DNA of 53,560 nt, from positions 1 to 53,560 of the forward strand of contig JBFMDX010000026.1 of assembly GCA_040753795.1 (NCBI GenBank), read 5' to 3'. The position numbers and the translations under genes are program-made. The stretch comes from Thermodesulfobacteriota bacterium (GTDB lineage: Bacteria; Desulfobacterota; Desulfobacteria; Desulfobacterales; Desulfosudaceae). Below, piece after piece: positions 7,916 through 16,491 of this stretch (positions within the stretch are counted from its first letter, which is position 1; each line of letters opens with the position of its first letter). The notes under the pieces are model-generated. The model did not search any database. It was not told where the DNA came from and worked only from the letters and a program-made list of their open reading frames with translations.

Positions 7916-8881
7916 ATGAAGCGTCAGGGTTATTTATTGTTGGTTGCGGTTGTATGTATGGTTTTGTCAGTGGCGGGCAATGCGGCGGCCGAACATCGGG
8001 CCGGGTCGTTTACGCTGTCACCCGGTGTCGGTCATTTTGGATTCGATTCGGATCTGGATCTGGAAGATGACATGGCCGGCGGGCTCGGCCTCGGCTACAA
8101 TATCACCGAGAATTTCGGCCTGGAAGCCAGCTACTATTATGCCGATACCGAGGCGAACAACAGGCCCCTGGACCGTGACGGCGATTCAGCGGACGGGGAT
8201 GTGCACTTTGCCCAGTTAAACGCGCTGTATCATTTCATGACGGACAAGAAGGTAGTTCCCTACCTGGCCGCCGGTGCCGGCGTCTTCGTCTATGATCTGG
8301 ATAAGATCACCGGCGACAATGATACCAGTGAGTTCGCCACCAACGTGGGCGGCGGTGTGAAATGTTTTGTTCATAAGAATGTGGCGTTGTTTGCTGATGT
8401 CCGTAGTGTCCAGACCTACCCGGAATGCAGCTGGCTGGGCACCGTGGGCATATCCTTTTACATGGGCGGCTGCGAAAAGAAGGCTGAAGCCGCGCCGGCC
8501 GCTCCGCAGCCTGCGGCGGTGGAAGAGCCCGTGGATCAGGAAAGACTGGCTTTTGAGAAAGAAGACATCTATTTTGCTTTTGATAAATCCGATCTTTCCG
8601 CTGATGCGCAGAGCATTCTGAAGAAGAAGGCCGCCTGGCTGGATAAGAATCCCGATGCCGCGGTGACCATTGAAGGCCATTGCGACGAACGGGGCACCAA
8701 CGAATACAACATCGCCCTGGGCGAGAGAAGAGCCACCAGCGCCAGAGATTTCCTAGTCAACCTGGGGACGGATTTGACCCGCCTGACCACGATCAGTTTT
8801 GGCGAGGAACGGCCGGTTGATGCGGGTCACACCGAAGACGCCTGGTCCAAGAACAGACGCGCTCACTTTGTTCTTAAGTAA
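7916..8881 (+). CDS. OmpA-type outer-membrane protein with Pal-like peptidoglycan-binding domain
   Basis: The 321-residue protein has a signal peptide ending VAGNAAAE (about residue 26), an eight-stranded OmpA-like barrel (about 27-185) with features such as [23 protein letters not shown] and [13 protein letters not shown], a short Ala/Pro linker with [14 protein letters not shown], then an OmpA C-terminal domain (about 215-321). The latter carries [35 protein letters not shown] and RRAHF, closer in style to Pal than to E. coli OmpA. It should anchor the outer membrane to peptidoglycan. RBS AAGGGGGAAAC is strong. A perfect terminator follows, so the gene is probably monocistronic and well expressed. 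Confidence 0.92.
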   Translation: MKRQGYLLLVAVVCMVLSVAGNAAAEHRAGSFTLSPGVGHFGFDSDLDLEDDMAGGLGLGYNITENFGLEASYYYADTEANNRPLDRDGDSADGDVHFAQLNALYHFMTDKKVVPYLAAGAGVFVYDLDKITGDNDTSEFATNVGGGVKCFVHKNVALFADVRSVQTYPECSWLGTVGISFYMGGCEKKAEAAPAAPQPAAVEEPVDQERLAFEKEDIYFAFDKSDLSADAQSILKKKAAWLDKNPDAAVTIEGHCDERGTNEYNIALGERRATSARDFLVNLGTDLTRLTTISFGEERPVDAGHTEDAWSKNRRAHFVLK

Positions 8882-8949
8882 GCCCGGATATTATTTCGCC
8901 TGAAAACCGGGAGGAGGTATTACCCCGGGAATGAATAAGGCAACAGCAT

Positions 8950-8990
8950 GGGGCCGCTGAAGATTTCGATTCTCAGCGGCCCCTTTTTTT
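8950..8990 (+). terminator. intrinsic terminator of the OmpA-like gene
   Basis: The arms GGGGCCGCTGA (8950-8960) and TCAGCGGCCCC (8973-8983) are perfectly complementary over 11 bp with a 12-nt loop, followed directly by seven Ts. It lies 69 bases after the OmpA-like stop codon. The T run touches the stop codon of the convergent rubredoxin-like gene. Confidence 0.93.
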
Positions 8991-9141
8991 AGATGCGCTT
9001 GTCGGTGCCTTCGATCTGGCAGTCCGGCGTATAGCAGGTGTTGTCGACAAATTCGCATTTCTGTTTGCAGGAGGGACACTCCTCGGGTGGTTCTTCTTTT
9101 TCAAGTGTGTAACCGCAGTTGGTGCATTTCCAGCTGGTCAT
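8989..9141 (-). CDS. small rubredoxin-like zinc-ribbon protein
   Basis: This 50-residue protein has a CTNCGY knuckle (C6, C9) and a CPSCKQKC segment (C22, C25, C29), plus C36 and C41. The first two pairs have the spacing of the rubredoxin-like domain seen at the end of rubrerythrins and as free small proteins in anaerobes, where they bind Fe or Zn. The ribosome-binding site AAGGAGGAACGCC before ATG at 9141 is excellent. A role in electron transfer or metal binding is inferred from the cysteine pattern; the extra C-terminal cysteines are unusual. Confidence 0.8.
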   Translation of the reverse strand: MTSWKCTNCGYTLEKEEPPEECPSCKQKCEFVDNTCYTPDCQIEGTDKRI

Positions 9142-9225
9142 GGCGTTCCTCCTTAAAGGATAATGGGGGAAAAGCTGCTCCCCTGGTTATGAGTACCTAT
9201 ATCTTCAGCGGGACGGTCCCGTGGT

Positions 9226-9639
9226 TCATGCGTTTTCAGATCCTGGCGAAAGCAACCCGAACTCGGCCAGGTGCCGCAGCAGCAGGGCCTGGTCGATGGG
9301 TTTGACCATATGGGCCGTGGCGCCGGCGCGATGGGCGTCGATGACCTGGGCGGGCTTCCCCACGATGGTGACCATGAGAATTTTTACCCCGTCATTTTCT
9401 TCTATGCCGTATTCTCTTTCCAACTTCCGGATCCGCCTCAACGCTTCCGGCCCGTCCATTTCAGGCATCATGAAGTCTAGACAGATGAGGTCGTAAGGCT
9501 CTTTTTCCATCCTGGCGATGATAAAGGCGTCGACGGCTTCTTTCCCGTTCATGGCCATATGACACTCGCCATAGGGGTTCAATATTTTTTGAAGCATCAG
9601 CCGACTGGTTAAATCATCCTCTACGATAAGCGTTTTCAT
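9226..9639 (-). CDS. CheY-like single-domain response regulator
   Basis: The 137-residue protein is one receiver domain: acidic pocket E7-D8-D9, phosphoacceptor D55 in LICLDFMMPEMDG, conserved T/S region at ILMVTIVG and K113 in HMVKPID. No output domain follows. The start overlaps the stop of the hybrid kinase gene by 4 bases (ATGA), so the two are translated together and this is probably the final acceptor of the kinase's phosphorelay, via its Hpt domain. The output target is unknown. Confidence 0.92.
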   Translation of the reverse strand: MKTLIVEDDLTSRLMLQKILNPYGECHMAMNGKEAVDAFIIARMEKEPYDLICLDFMMPEMDGPEALRRIRKLEREYGIEENDGVKILMVTIVGKPAQVIDAHRAGATAHMVKPIDQALLLRHLAEFGLLSPGSENA

Positions 9640-12600
9640 GCGTTGCTCTCCTCTTTTTCCGTCGTTGACTTGTCATACCAACCGGTCTGTTCCATGGTAT
9701 TCTTTACCAGCGCAATCTGTTCTTCCAACGCGTTCATGAGATCGGTCACTCGCTTCAAATCTCCGGACATGCAAGCCGTTTCCACCGCCAAAGCCGCTTG
9801 CTGAAGACGGTAACAGCCGACATTGGCCGCCGCGCCTTTGATGGTATGGGCCTGACGCTGGACGGAGGATCCGTCGCCGTTGAGCAGATGGCTTTTAATC
9901 GCCGCGGCATAACGGGAAAGGTCAACCAGGAAACCCGCTATCACAGGCCGAACGGAAGCCTTGTCCGCATTCATCCGCCTGAGCAGATTATCGGCATCAA
10001 AGATGCTCGTCTGATCCTGCGCCTGGTCTTTGTCGGCAATAACGGCGGGAACCTCATCGGCCGGGTCCGTCTGGCCTTTCCCGCTCAACCACCGGGCTAA
10101 TCTATCCGCCATTTTATCCGGCTGGATGGGCTTTGTCAGATAATCATCCATCCCTGCTTCAAGGCATTTCCGCCGATCTCCCTCCATGGCGCAGGCTGTC
10201 ATGGCGATGACGGGGACAGCAGGGTTGACCACCCCTGTCCGCCGATTCCGTATCAGCCGGGTGGTTTCATACCCGTCCATATCGGACATCTGGCAGTCCA
10301 TCAGGACAAGGTCATAAGGGATGCGCCGGAGCTCTTTGAGCGCGTCATTCCCGCCGGTTACGGCATCGGCTTGAAAACCGAGTTTGTTCAGAACCGCCAG
10401 GGCCACCTCCCGGTTGGTGAAATTATCCTCAACCACCAGGATGCGGATCCGCTTTTTCAGTGACTCCCTTATGGAGTGCCGGGTAACCAGCTGGCCTTTC
10501 TCTCCGGCCGCTTTGCCGGACAGGACCATTTCCAGGCAGGCCTGCAGCTGCGGCTTGCGGAAGGGTTTGGTCAGATACCCGGAAAAACCGATCAGCTTTA
10601 ACTCGGCGGCGTCGCCCCGTTGCCCCATTGAGGTCATTAGGATCAGAACGGTGTCGCGCAGTTCTTCATCCGCTTTTATTTTTTGCCCCAGTTCCTTGCC
10701 GTTCATCCCCGGCATGGAAAAATCAACAATGGCAACGGAGAAGGGGTCTTTGTCCCGAACCGCCTGCCTGAGAAGTGACAGGGCGCTTTTCCCGTCGGAA
10801 GATGTTTCAAACCGGCACCCCCATGATTTGACAAACGTCGTTACCTGCAGCAGGCTCGGCTCATGATCATCCACCGCCAGCACCTTAACTCCTTTCAGGT
10901 CATGATAAGGCGCCATCTGCTGGATGCTGGCTGCCGGCTGTTTTCGAAAGACGGACGTAAACCAGAAAACAGACCCCCCGCCTTCCTCGCTTTCCGCGCC
11001 GATTTCTCCGCCCATCAGTTCGGTCAACTGTTTGGAGATGGACAGGCCCAGGCCCGTGCCGCCGTATCGGCGCGTGGTTGAACTGTCCGCCTGAACAAAG
11101 GGGCTGAACAGGTCGCTGATCCTTTCTTTTGAGATACCGATACCGGTGTCGGTCACGGTGAAGCGGATCATCACCTGCCGTTCGTCTTCGGATGCGAGTG
11201 CCGCCCGGATGGCAATTTTACCGCTGCCGGTAAACTTTATGGCATTGTCGGTCAGATTGAGAATGATCTGCCGCAGGCGTCCCGGGTCGCCCTGAAGCCA
11301 GGAAGGTACCTCCGGATCGATCCGGCACTCCAGATCAAGGCCTTTCCCTTTTGCTTTGGCTGAGATCATCTCCATCATGTCTTCCATGACCATGCGCAGG
11401 TCAAAATCGATGACCTCCAGTTCCAGTTTGTGGGCCTCGATTTTGGAAAAGTCCAGAATGTCGTTGATCAGCGACAGGAGGGATTCGCCGCTTGACTTGA
11501 CGATAGCGGCAAACTGCCGTTGCCGGGGGGACAGGTCGGTGTCCAGCAGCAGATCGGTCATGGCGATGACGCCGTTCAAGGGCGTACGAATCTCATGGCT
11601 CATGTTGGCCAGAAAAGCGCTTTTGGCCTCATTGGCCGTCTGGGCCTGGGCAGCCATTTCCGTGGCCAGGACCGTCAGCCTCTCCAGGGACAGGTTCGAT
11701 TCGCGCAGCCTGTCTTCCGCCCGACGGCGTTCGGAAATATCCCGGGTGATTCCCATGACGCCTTTGAGATTGCCGTTCTTATCGTAATAAATGCTGGCGG
11801 TGGCCTCCGTCCAGACGGTTGACCCGTCTTTGCGGGTCATCTCCAGTTCGGTGGTGACCGACCACCCGGGGGGATGACGCTGTCCTTTGAGTTCCTGGGA
11901 CAGCTCTCTTTCAAGAACTTCCCTGGCTCGTTTGGCCGATTCCGGCGCCAGCAATTCCTCGAAGCTCTGCCGCATCGCTTCTTCCGCGGTGTATCCCCGC
12001 AGGAGCAGCACGGAGGGACTTACGTAGGTGTACTTCAGGTCAAGGCCGAAGGACCAGATGACGTCACGGGCGTTTTCCGCCAGGATACGGTAACGTTCTT
12101 CGCTGTTGGAGAGGCGTCCCACCATTTTATTCATTTCTCTTGCCAGAGCGCCTATCTCATCATTCCGTTCGGTGCCCGGAATTTCCGAATGATTCGAGGA
12201 AACGCCGATCTGCACCGCCTTTTCAGTCAGGCGGGTGATGGGGGTTAAAATGTACCTTCCCAGTAACCAGGGGACACAGATTAGAATCAGCAATCCGGTT
12301 ATCAGCAGGTGAGTCATGCTGACCTGATATGCCTTTATGCCCCGCTGGCTGATCGGACGCGGCAGAGAAGCCTTGAGGAAGATCGCCGGCTGATTGTCTA
12401 TATCTTTCAATATTGCATAGGTTTCGATGGCGTCGGGTGAGGCGGGCACCACCTTGACGGCGGCAGGATCGTCCAGCAGCGGCATGCATCCGGTCACGGT
12501 CTCCGGTATCTTACCGTTTTTTGACGGCCATGACTCGATCTTCATACCGATATGCTCGGCCAGCGAACGGATGGAATCCGCCGTTAAGAACCGGCCCATG

Positions 12601-13148
12601 ACCATGGCGCCACGACTGGGCCCCATGTTTTGGGAATTCAGGATGGGGTGTGATGCAATCAGCATCGGTCCCAGGCTGGTCTGGATGATCCCACTGGCAT
12701 ACGCATCAGGATTTGTCTGTTCGACAAGTTTCGAAAAAACGAAAGCAGTCAGTTCCTTCGACAGATCAAAGGGGATTTCTTCTTCGGTTTCCAGCCGGTA
12801 TGTCTTTCCCCAGACAAGGCTGCTTTTCTCGTCATATATATGAACGAGGTTAAGACTCTGATCGGCAAATGTGGTCAGGGTCAAATTAATGGCGGCGTAT
12901 TTCTGGTTGCGGTCCTGGACGAATTCATAGGTATCATCCCATGACGACCAGTCGTGAACGAATTTATCCAGGTGTTTGATCTCAATGTCGACCAGCGCCA
13001 GGAAATGATTCATGGCGCATGAGGCATACGAATTTTCGACCTCGACAAGGCTCTTATAGATTATGAATTTGAAAACAGCTAAGTACGCGAGATGGGCGAC
13101 CAGCACGGCCAGGAAGATGATTAGAAAAGTCTTTTTTTTCAGACTCAT
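9636..13148 (-). CDS. hybrid sensor histidine kinase (CHASE4-HAMP-PAS-HisKA-HATPase-REC-REC-Hpt)
   Basis: The 1170-residue protein contains, in order: a membrane helix (about 8-30), a periplasmic CHASE4-type sensor with HDWSSWDDTYEFVQD (about 50-205 and beyond), a second membrane helix (about 283-303), HAMP (about 304-358), PAS (about 362-482), HisKA with SHEIRTPLNG (His near 525), HATPase with N box NLTDNAIKFT and G boxes DTGIGIS and GTGLGLS, two receiver domains (about 755-875 with VDFSMPGMNG; about 900-1025 with LMDCQMSDMDG) and a C-terminal Hpt with AHTIKGAAANVG. This is a complete His-Asp-His-Asp relay in one chain. The small receiver protein downstream is the probable output partner. 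The CHASE4 ligand is unknown. Confidence 0.95.
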   Translation of the reverse strand: MSLKKKTFLIIFLAVLVAHLAYLAVFKFIIYKSLVEVENSYASCAMNHFLALVDIEIKHLDKFVHDWSSWDDTYEFVQDRNQKYAAINLTLTTFADQSLNLVHIYDEKSSLVWGKTYRLETEEEIPFDLSKELTAFVFSKLVEQTNPDAYASGIIQTSLGPMLIASHPILNSQNMGPSRGAMVMGRFLTADSIRSLAEHIGMKIESWPSKNGKIPETVTGCMPLLDDPAAVKVVPASPDAIETYAILKDIDNQPAIFLKASLPRPISQRGIKAYQVSMTHLLITGLLILICVPWLLGRYILTPITRLTEKAVQIGVSSNHSEIPGTERNDEIGALAREMNKMVGRLSNSEERYRILAENARDVIWSFGLDLKYTYVSPSVLLLRGYTAEEAMRQSFEELLAPESAKRAREVLERELSQELKGQRHPPGWSVTTELEMTRKDGSTVWTEATASIYYDKNGNLKGVMGITRDISERRRAEDRLRESNLSLERLTVLATEMAAQAQTANEAKSAFLANMSHEIRTPLNGVIAMTDLLLDTDLSPRQRQFAAIVKSSGESLLSLINDILDFSKIEAHKLELEVIDFDLRMVMEDMMEMISAKAKGKGLDLECRIDPEVPSWLQGDPGRLRQIILNLTDNAIKFTGSGKIAIRAALASEDERQVMIRFTVTDTGIGISKERISDLFSPFVQADSSTTRRYGGTGLGLSISKQLTELMGGEIGAESEEGGGSVFWFTSVFRKQPAASIQQMAPYHDLKGVKVLAVDDHEPSLLQVTTFVKSWGCRFETSSDGKSALSLLRQAVRDKDPFSVAIVDFSMPGMNGKELGQKIKADEELRDTVLILMTSMGQRGDAAELKLIGFSGYLTKPFRKPQLQACLEMVLSGKAAGEKGQLVTRHSIRESLKKRIRILVVEDNFTNREVALAVLNKLGFQADAVTGGNDALKELRRIPYDLVLMDCQMSDMDGYETTRLIRNRRTGVVNPAVPVIAMTACAMEGDRRKCLEAGMDDYLTKPIQPDKMADRLARWLSGKGQTDPADEVPAVIADKDQAQDQTSIFDADNLLRRMNADKASVRPVIAGFLVDLSRYAAAIKSHLLNGDGSSVQRQAHTIKGAAANVGCYRLQQAALAVETACMSGDLKRVTDLMNALEEQIALVKNTMEQTGWYDKSTTEKEESNA

Positions 13149-13304
13149 GTCTTTTTCTTCAATCGGCGCAACCCACCCGGGTCGGAAACAATCTGAATAG
13201 GCGCTGTTGTTTGTAAAAGCAGGAGCTGTTGACCCTCATCAAAAAATTATTTAATTATAACATATTATTATTACGATTCCAAGACATTCCTGAGGGTTTG
13301 CTTA

Positions 13305-14621
13305 TTACAGTATGTTTTTCAGCAAATGTCCTGATAGGCGTCGGGACATGGTCAGAATGGTTAGCACCGGCGGCAGGCCGAACTCGAAGGGAATGACGCT
13401 GCCGTCGGACACGAACAGGTTTTTGTACCGGGTCTGAAGATCGCTGTCGACGATGTGGCCGATGCGGCAGGTGCCGCCGGGATGGGCCGCGCCCAGGGCG
13501 CCGTTCCAGATATCTCTGGCGCCCATGTTTTTCAGGATTTTGCGGGCCATGATCTTGCCACGGTTGAGCTTTTCCCGGTCCTGGGCGGTCAGCGGCTTGC
13601 TGATGCGGCCGTCCACGTCGATGACGCCGTCCATGACGTCCCGGGCCTTGGTCATGATGCTGACCTGTCCCTTGCTCTTGAAGGCCTTACCGGGCCGGCC
13701 GGCGAGAATATTGAAAGCAATGGACTGGAACCAGGGATTGGTCATGTCGGTCATCATGATACCGTCTTCTTCCAGGTGCATGCCGGCCGCCATGGCCAGC
13801 TCTTTGCCTGGCTCGGTTTTTCCGTCGATGTAGCCGTTGGTCAGCACGAAGGGGTCAAAGAAGAACTTTCGGCCGGCGTCTTCGATGCCGGAGCGCTGTA
13901 GCAGGGTGGGGGATCCCACGCCGCCGGCGCAGATTACCACGACTTTGGCGCCGATTTCATATTCCCGGCCGGACCGGTCGCTGACCCGGACCCCTTCGGT
14001 TGTGCCGTTGCTGACGATGACTTCCTCGCACAGGGTTTGCGGCAGCAGGCGGGCGCCGCGGTTGACCGCGTCCATGACCCACTGGTAGGCCTCCCATTTG
14101 GCCTGGCTCTTGTCCCCGCAGAAGGTGTCCATGCAGCCGATTCTGGCTTTGGACGGATCGATGAATTTGTTGAGTTTTTTCCAGTCATAGCCCAGGTCCC
14201 GGGCCGAAGTCATGATGGCTCTGGCGGCCGGGCCGATGCGGTCATCGGGCAGGGGGCCGACCTTGAGTTCTTTTTTTATTTTTTCCGTTTCATCTTTCGG
14301 CAGGTTCACGCCAAAAGCGGCCAGTTTTTCGTAGGGCGGATCCCAGGCCGAGGCGGTATAAAACATGGTGGTGCCGCCCACGGTCACGGCCCGCACCATC
14401 ATCAGCAGATCGGGCGTGACCATCAATCCTTTTCCCAGGCTGGTGAAGTATCCGCCCATGGCCTTGATGAAGGTGTGCATGTTGCCCCGGGGCTTGTTGT
14501 CCTTGCCCCATTCCACGATGATGACTTTCTTGCCGGCCAGGGTCAGGTCCCTGGCGATGGTGGCCCCGCCGGGGCCGGAGCCCACGACGACGACGTCGGC
14601 GGACAGGTTCCGGTTATTCAT
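13305..14621 (-). CDS. GMC-family FAD-dependent oxidoreductase
   Basis: The 438-residue protein starts with DVVVVGSGPGGATIARDL (FAD Rossmann motif, residues 9-26). It ends with AAHPGGTCRIG and LFVSDGSVIPFEFGLPPVLTILTMSRRLS, the C-terminal GMC motif in which the catalytic His is expected. An internal cysteine motif, GCMDTFCGDKSQ near residue 165, recalls the Fe-S-like CxxxxC of some anaerobe GMC relatives. The chain is shorter than the usual GMC oxidoreductase (500-600 residues). Substrate is probably an alcohol, sterol-like or long-chain alcohol, but this is not shown. ATG at 14621; the upstream leader contains the heptad repeat array. Confidence 0.85.
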   Translation of the reverse strand: MNNRNLSADVVVVGSGPGGATIARDLTLAGKKVIIVEWGKDNKPRGNMHTFIKAMGGYFTSLGKGLMVTPDLLMMVRAVTVGGTTMFYTASAWDPPYEKLAAFGVNLPKDETEKIKKELKVGPLPDDRIGPAARAIMTSARDLGYDWKKLNKFIDPSKARIGCMDTFCGDKSQAKWEAYQWVMDAVNRGARLLPQTLCEEVIVSNGTTEGVRVSDRSGREYEIGAKVVVICAGGVGSPTLLQRSGIEDAGRKFFFDPFVLTNGYIDGKTEPGKELAMAAGMHLEEDGIMMTDMTNPWFQSIAFNILAGRPGKAFKSKGQVSIMTKARDVMDGVIDVDGRISKPLTAQDREKLNRGKIMARKILKNMGARDIWNGALGAAHPGGTCRIGHIVDSDLQTRYKNLFVSDGSVIPFEFGLPPVLTILTMSRRLSGHLLKNIL

Positions 14622-14639
14622 GTCTATACCTTTTTTGTT

Positions 14640-14723
14640 AAGGGTTTAAGGTTTAAGGTGCAGGGTTCAAGGGACAAGGTCCAGGGCTCAAGGGGCCAAG
14701 GCTCAAAGCTCAAGGGGCTGCTT
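14640..14723. repeat. degenerate heptanucleotide tandem array (copy 1)
   Basis: About eleven 7-nt units of the form ARGGNNY run in tandem (AGGGTTT, AAGGTTT, AAGGTGC, AGGGTTC, AAGGGAC, AAGGTCC, AGGGCTC and so on). The same kind of array, in the same orientation, occurs at 23709-23745 and 27425-27483. Confidence 0.8.
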
Positions 14724-14754
14724 CATAAAGCGCTGAAACCCGAAAGCGTTCGGT

Positions 14755-15189
14755 CTATTCGTCTGCTTTCCCATCTATCCTGTCTCTATGTCTTTGCGCG
14801 TTCAGCGAAATCCTCTTTGCCATGGCCTCATAAATTTCTTCTGAAACGCCGAATGACGGTATGGTCTTATTCTCTTGCTTCTCCAGCCTGTCCCTGGCTT
14901 TTTGCTCTTTTACCTGCTTTTTCTCCGCTGCGCTTATCGATAACTTTTCCTGTAAAAGGGAATCCGCATAAACCGATTCCATCAATTCTCCGGATCGGGA
15001 CAGTTCTTTTATCAGGGCTTTTAACCCGTCAATATCCTGGCTTTTGATTTTAATCAGCAGGTCGGCCAGCCGGGCTTTCTCGTAATTCCCATGAGCTTTG
15101 AAAATGATGGACAATTCACGCAGCCTGTCCACATCCTTGTCTTTAAATCTATTGAACAAATCCGTCTTTTCGGAGAGCGACAGGGCCAT
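14755..15189 (-). CDS. hypothetical soluble helical protein
   Basis: I do not recognise this 144-residue protein. It is highly charged and predicted helical, with no signal peptide or membrane segment. Residues 1-75 contain repeated amphipathic helices (KDKDVDRLRELSIIFKAHGNYEKARLADLLIKI) that resemble two TPR-like or HEAT-like hairpins; a Lys/Glu-rich stretch (about 92-112) may form a coiled coil. ATG at 15189 is the first possible start. It lies between the heptad array and the palindromic cassette zone. Confidence 0.55.
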   Translation of the reverse strand: MALSLSEKTDLFNRFKDKDVDRLRELSIIFKAHGNYEKARLADLLIKIKSQDIDGLKALIKELSRSGELMESVYADSLLQEKLSISAAEKKQVKEQKARDRLEKQENKTIPSFGVSEEIYEAMAKRISLNAQRHRDRIDGKADE

Positions 15190-15280
15190 AAAGTTTTAAT
15201 CCTATACAATTAAGGAAGATCTCCTGATCATTCTATCAAACGGAGCGTGGAGCACATGAAGTGGTCGATTCTCCAGACCT

Positions 15281-15330
15281 CTTGCCCTTCGGGCACGGGC
15301 AACGAGTTGCCCGTGTCACCCGGGCGCAAG
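15281..15330. repeat. long hairpin repeat, type A (copy 1)
   Basis: A roughly 50-bp imperfect palindrome: an outer stem CTTGC...GCAAG and an inner stem CACGGGCAAC/GTTGCCCGTG around a short loop. It sits just downstream of the AT-rich lipoprotein gene. A decayed version occupies 15991-16040 in the equivalent position behind the second AT-rich gene. Confidence 0.8.
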
Positions 15331-15346
15331 TGCCAATCTTGATATG

Positions 15347-15715
15347 TTAATTGATCTTTAAAATTCCAATAACTTCATCTTTGGGATTAAAATAGATTCT
15401 ATATGATTTTTCAATATCATCACTACGTTCTAGATAATATACGAAAGTTTTAGATATTTTTTCATATTTTGTGAATAAATCTTTATTGTTAAATAACTCT
15501 ATATCCGGACATCCTAAAAAGGTATTTACATGAGTTATATCGTCACCAATTTTAATTTTAGCTATATTTTCGATTAGTTTTAATGCTTTTTCATTGTCGG
15601 CCCTATAAGGGAATTTCATATTATAACCTATTCCGTCAGGATCGTATTTAGAACTAAAACTGAAGCAGCCGACAAGAAAAAGTGGTAGGAATATTAGCAG
15701 TAATATTTTATTCAT
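15347..15715 (-). CDS. small AT-rich lipoprotein of unknown function
   Basis: The 122-residue product has a classic lipoprotein signal, LLIFLPLFLVGC (lipobox cysteine near residue 17). The mature part contains IKIGDDITHVNTFLGCPD, which recalls the BamE/SmpA-like pattern of a helix followed by a G-x-P turn, but the match is too short to assign. The gene is strikingly AT-rich next to its GC-rich neighbours, which points to recent transfer. ATG at 15715 is preferred because it begins the signal peptide; the longer frame upstream runs into the type B palindrome. Confidence 0.7.
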   Translation of the reverse strand: MNKILLLIFLPLFLVGCFSFSSKYDPDGIGYNMKFPYRADNEKALKLIENIAKIKIGDDITHVNTFLGCPDIELFNNKDLFTKYEKISKTFVYYLERSDDIEKSYRIYFNPKDEVIGILKIN

Positions 15716-15790
15716 ATTTCTAACATAATTATTAGGTGAGTTTTTCCGTTTGCGCCTCAGCAAAAAGCCGTTACTGTCCGGGACGGCTGC

Positions 15791-15980
15791 CGGCGCCGGA
15801 GGTGGTTTTGAAGCGACATGGATCGCTTTCGGGTAAAAATTCAGCAATGGCCTGAGCGTCAAGAATTTCTCGTTGTTTGAGGGCGAAGCCCGAGTTCGAG
15901 AAATTCAGCGAAGGCCGTTGCTGAATCCCGAAAGCAATCTGGAGCTACAAAACACTTCCGGCGCGCCTCCTTTCAATAGC
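15791..15980. repeat. 190-bp long stem-loop element, type B (full-length copy)
   Basis: The two halves are inverted repeats of each other almost end to end. Outer arms GGCGCCGGAGGTGGTTTTG (left) and its partner ending CAAAACACTTCCGGCGC (right) pair; then GCTTTCGGG/CCCGAAAGC, ATTCAGCAA/TTGCTGAAT, GGCCT/AGGCC, and GAATTTCTCG (15863-15872)/CGAGAAATTC (15897-15906), closing on GGGCGAAGCCC at the tip. It lies between the two AT-rich genes. A tip-region relative is at 44870-44920 on the minus strand and a short version is at 16420-16470. Confidence 0.85.
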
Positions 15981-15990
15981 TCCCATCAAC

Positions 15991-16040
15991 CCTCTTGCCT
16001 TCGGTTACGGGTAACGCGTTTCCTATGTCACCTGTGTCTT
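15991..16040. repeat. hairpin repeat, type A (decayed copy 2)
   Basis: The sequence aligns along its length with 15281-15330 (CTCTTGCC-TTCGG-TACGGGTAACG...TGTCACC.G) but with mismatches that weaken the stem. It touches the stop codon of the second AT-rich gene, as copy 1 follows the first. Confidence 0.65.
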
Positions 16041-16383
16041 ATTTTTTCTTTATCGTTTTGAGACTTTCTTTAAAAATCCACCCTGTAACTTTTCCATCTG
16101 TAGTTTTTATCTTAACAACGCCTTTTTTACAGAATGTGCAGGAATCAATAATTATAACAGTTAAATCTATATCATTGAAAAAAATGTTTCCAGATGACAA
16201 TTGATCGCGAATGTATCCATCAATGGCATCTTTTTCAATTTCCTCAAGATGTGCGATCTGAAATTCGTTTGAAAAAATAGCGCTACCTTTTGGCAAAACA
16301 TAATCGCTACCTATTGCATAGCCTATCCAAAATAGAATGATCATAATGGTAATAAGTATTTTTTTCACGTTTAACACCTTCAA
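16039..16383 (-). CDS. small AT-rich exported protein
   Basis: The 114-residue protein has an N-terminal hydrophobic segment (KILITIMIILFWIGYAIGS, about residues 8-26) that is probably a cleaved signal or membrane anchor. The C-terminal part, with DSCTFCKKGVVKIKTTDGKVTGWIFKESL, looks like a single bacterial SH3-like repeat (strand, turn, GWI motif) with a CxxC pair just before it. The gene is AT-rich, like the lipoprotein gene 324 bp downstream, and is framed by the same repeat types. Function unknown. Confidence 0.65.
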   Translation of the reverse strand: MKVLNVKKILITIMIILFWIGYAIGSDYVLPKGSAIFSNEFQIAHLEEIEKDAIDGYIRDQLSSGNIFFNDIDLTVIIIDSCTFCKKGVVKIKTTDGKVTGWIFKESLKTIKKK

Positions 16384-16419
16384 GTAGTTTGGTTAATGAT
16401 GTAGTGTTTTAGTATTAAA

Positions 16420-16470
16420 CTGCCGGGAGTGGTTTTGAAGCGACAGGAGCGAAAAAACACCTCCAGGCGC
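16420..16470. repeat. short palindrome, type B termini without interior
   Basis: GCCGGGAGTGGTTTTGAAGC followed within a few bases by GGAGCGAAAAAACACCTCC reproduces the two ends of the 15791-15980 element with the central ~130 bp missing. It lies just upstream of the second AT-rich gene. Confidence 0.75.
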
Positions 16471-16491
16471 ATGTTGCATTTTTATACTGGA

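Noticed and set aside
14037-15047. 336-residue plus-strand open frame over the GMC oxidoreductase and heptad array
   Set aside because: It is antisense to a clear GMC gene and runs through the repeat array; composition (His, Gly) is that of a shadow frame.
15281-16470. Integron attC sites or a CRISPR array in the palindrome zone
   Set aside because: The palindromes lack the GTTRRRY/RYYYAAC attC ends, and there are no regularly spaced identical repeats with unique spacers.
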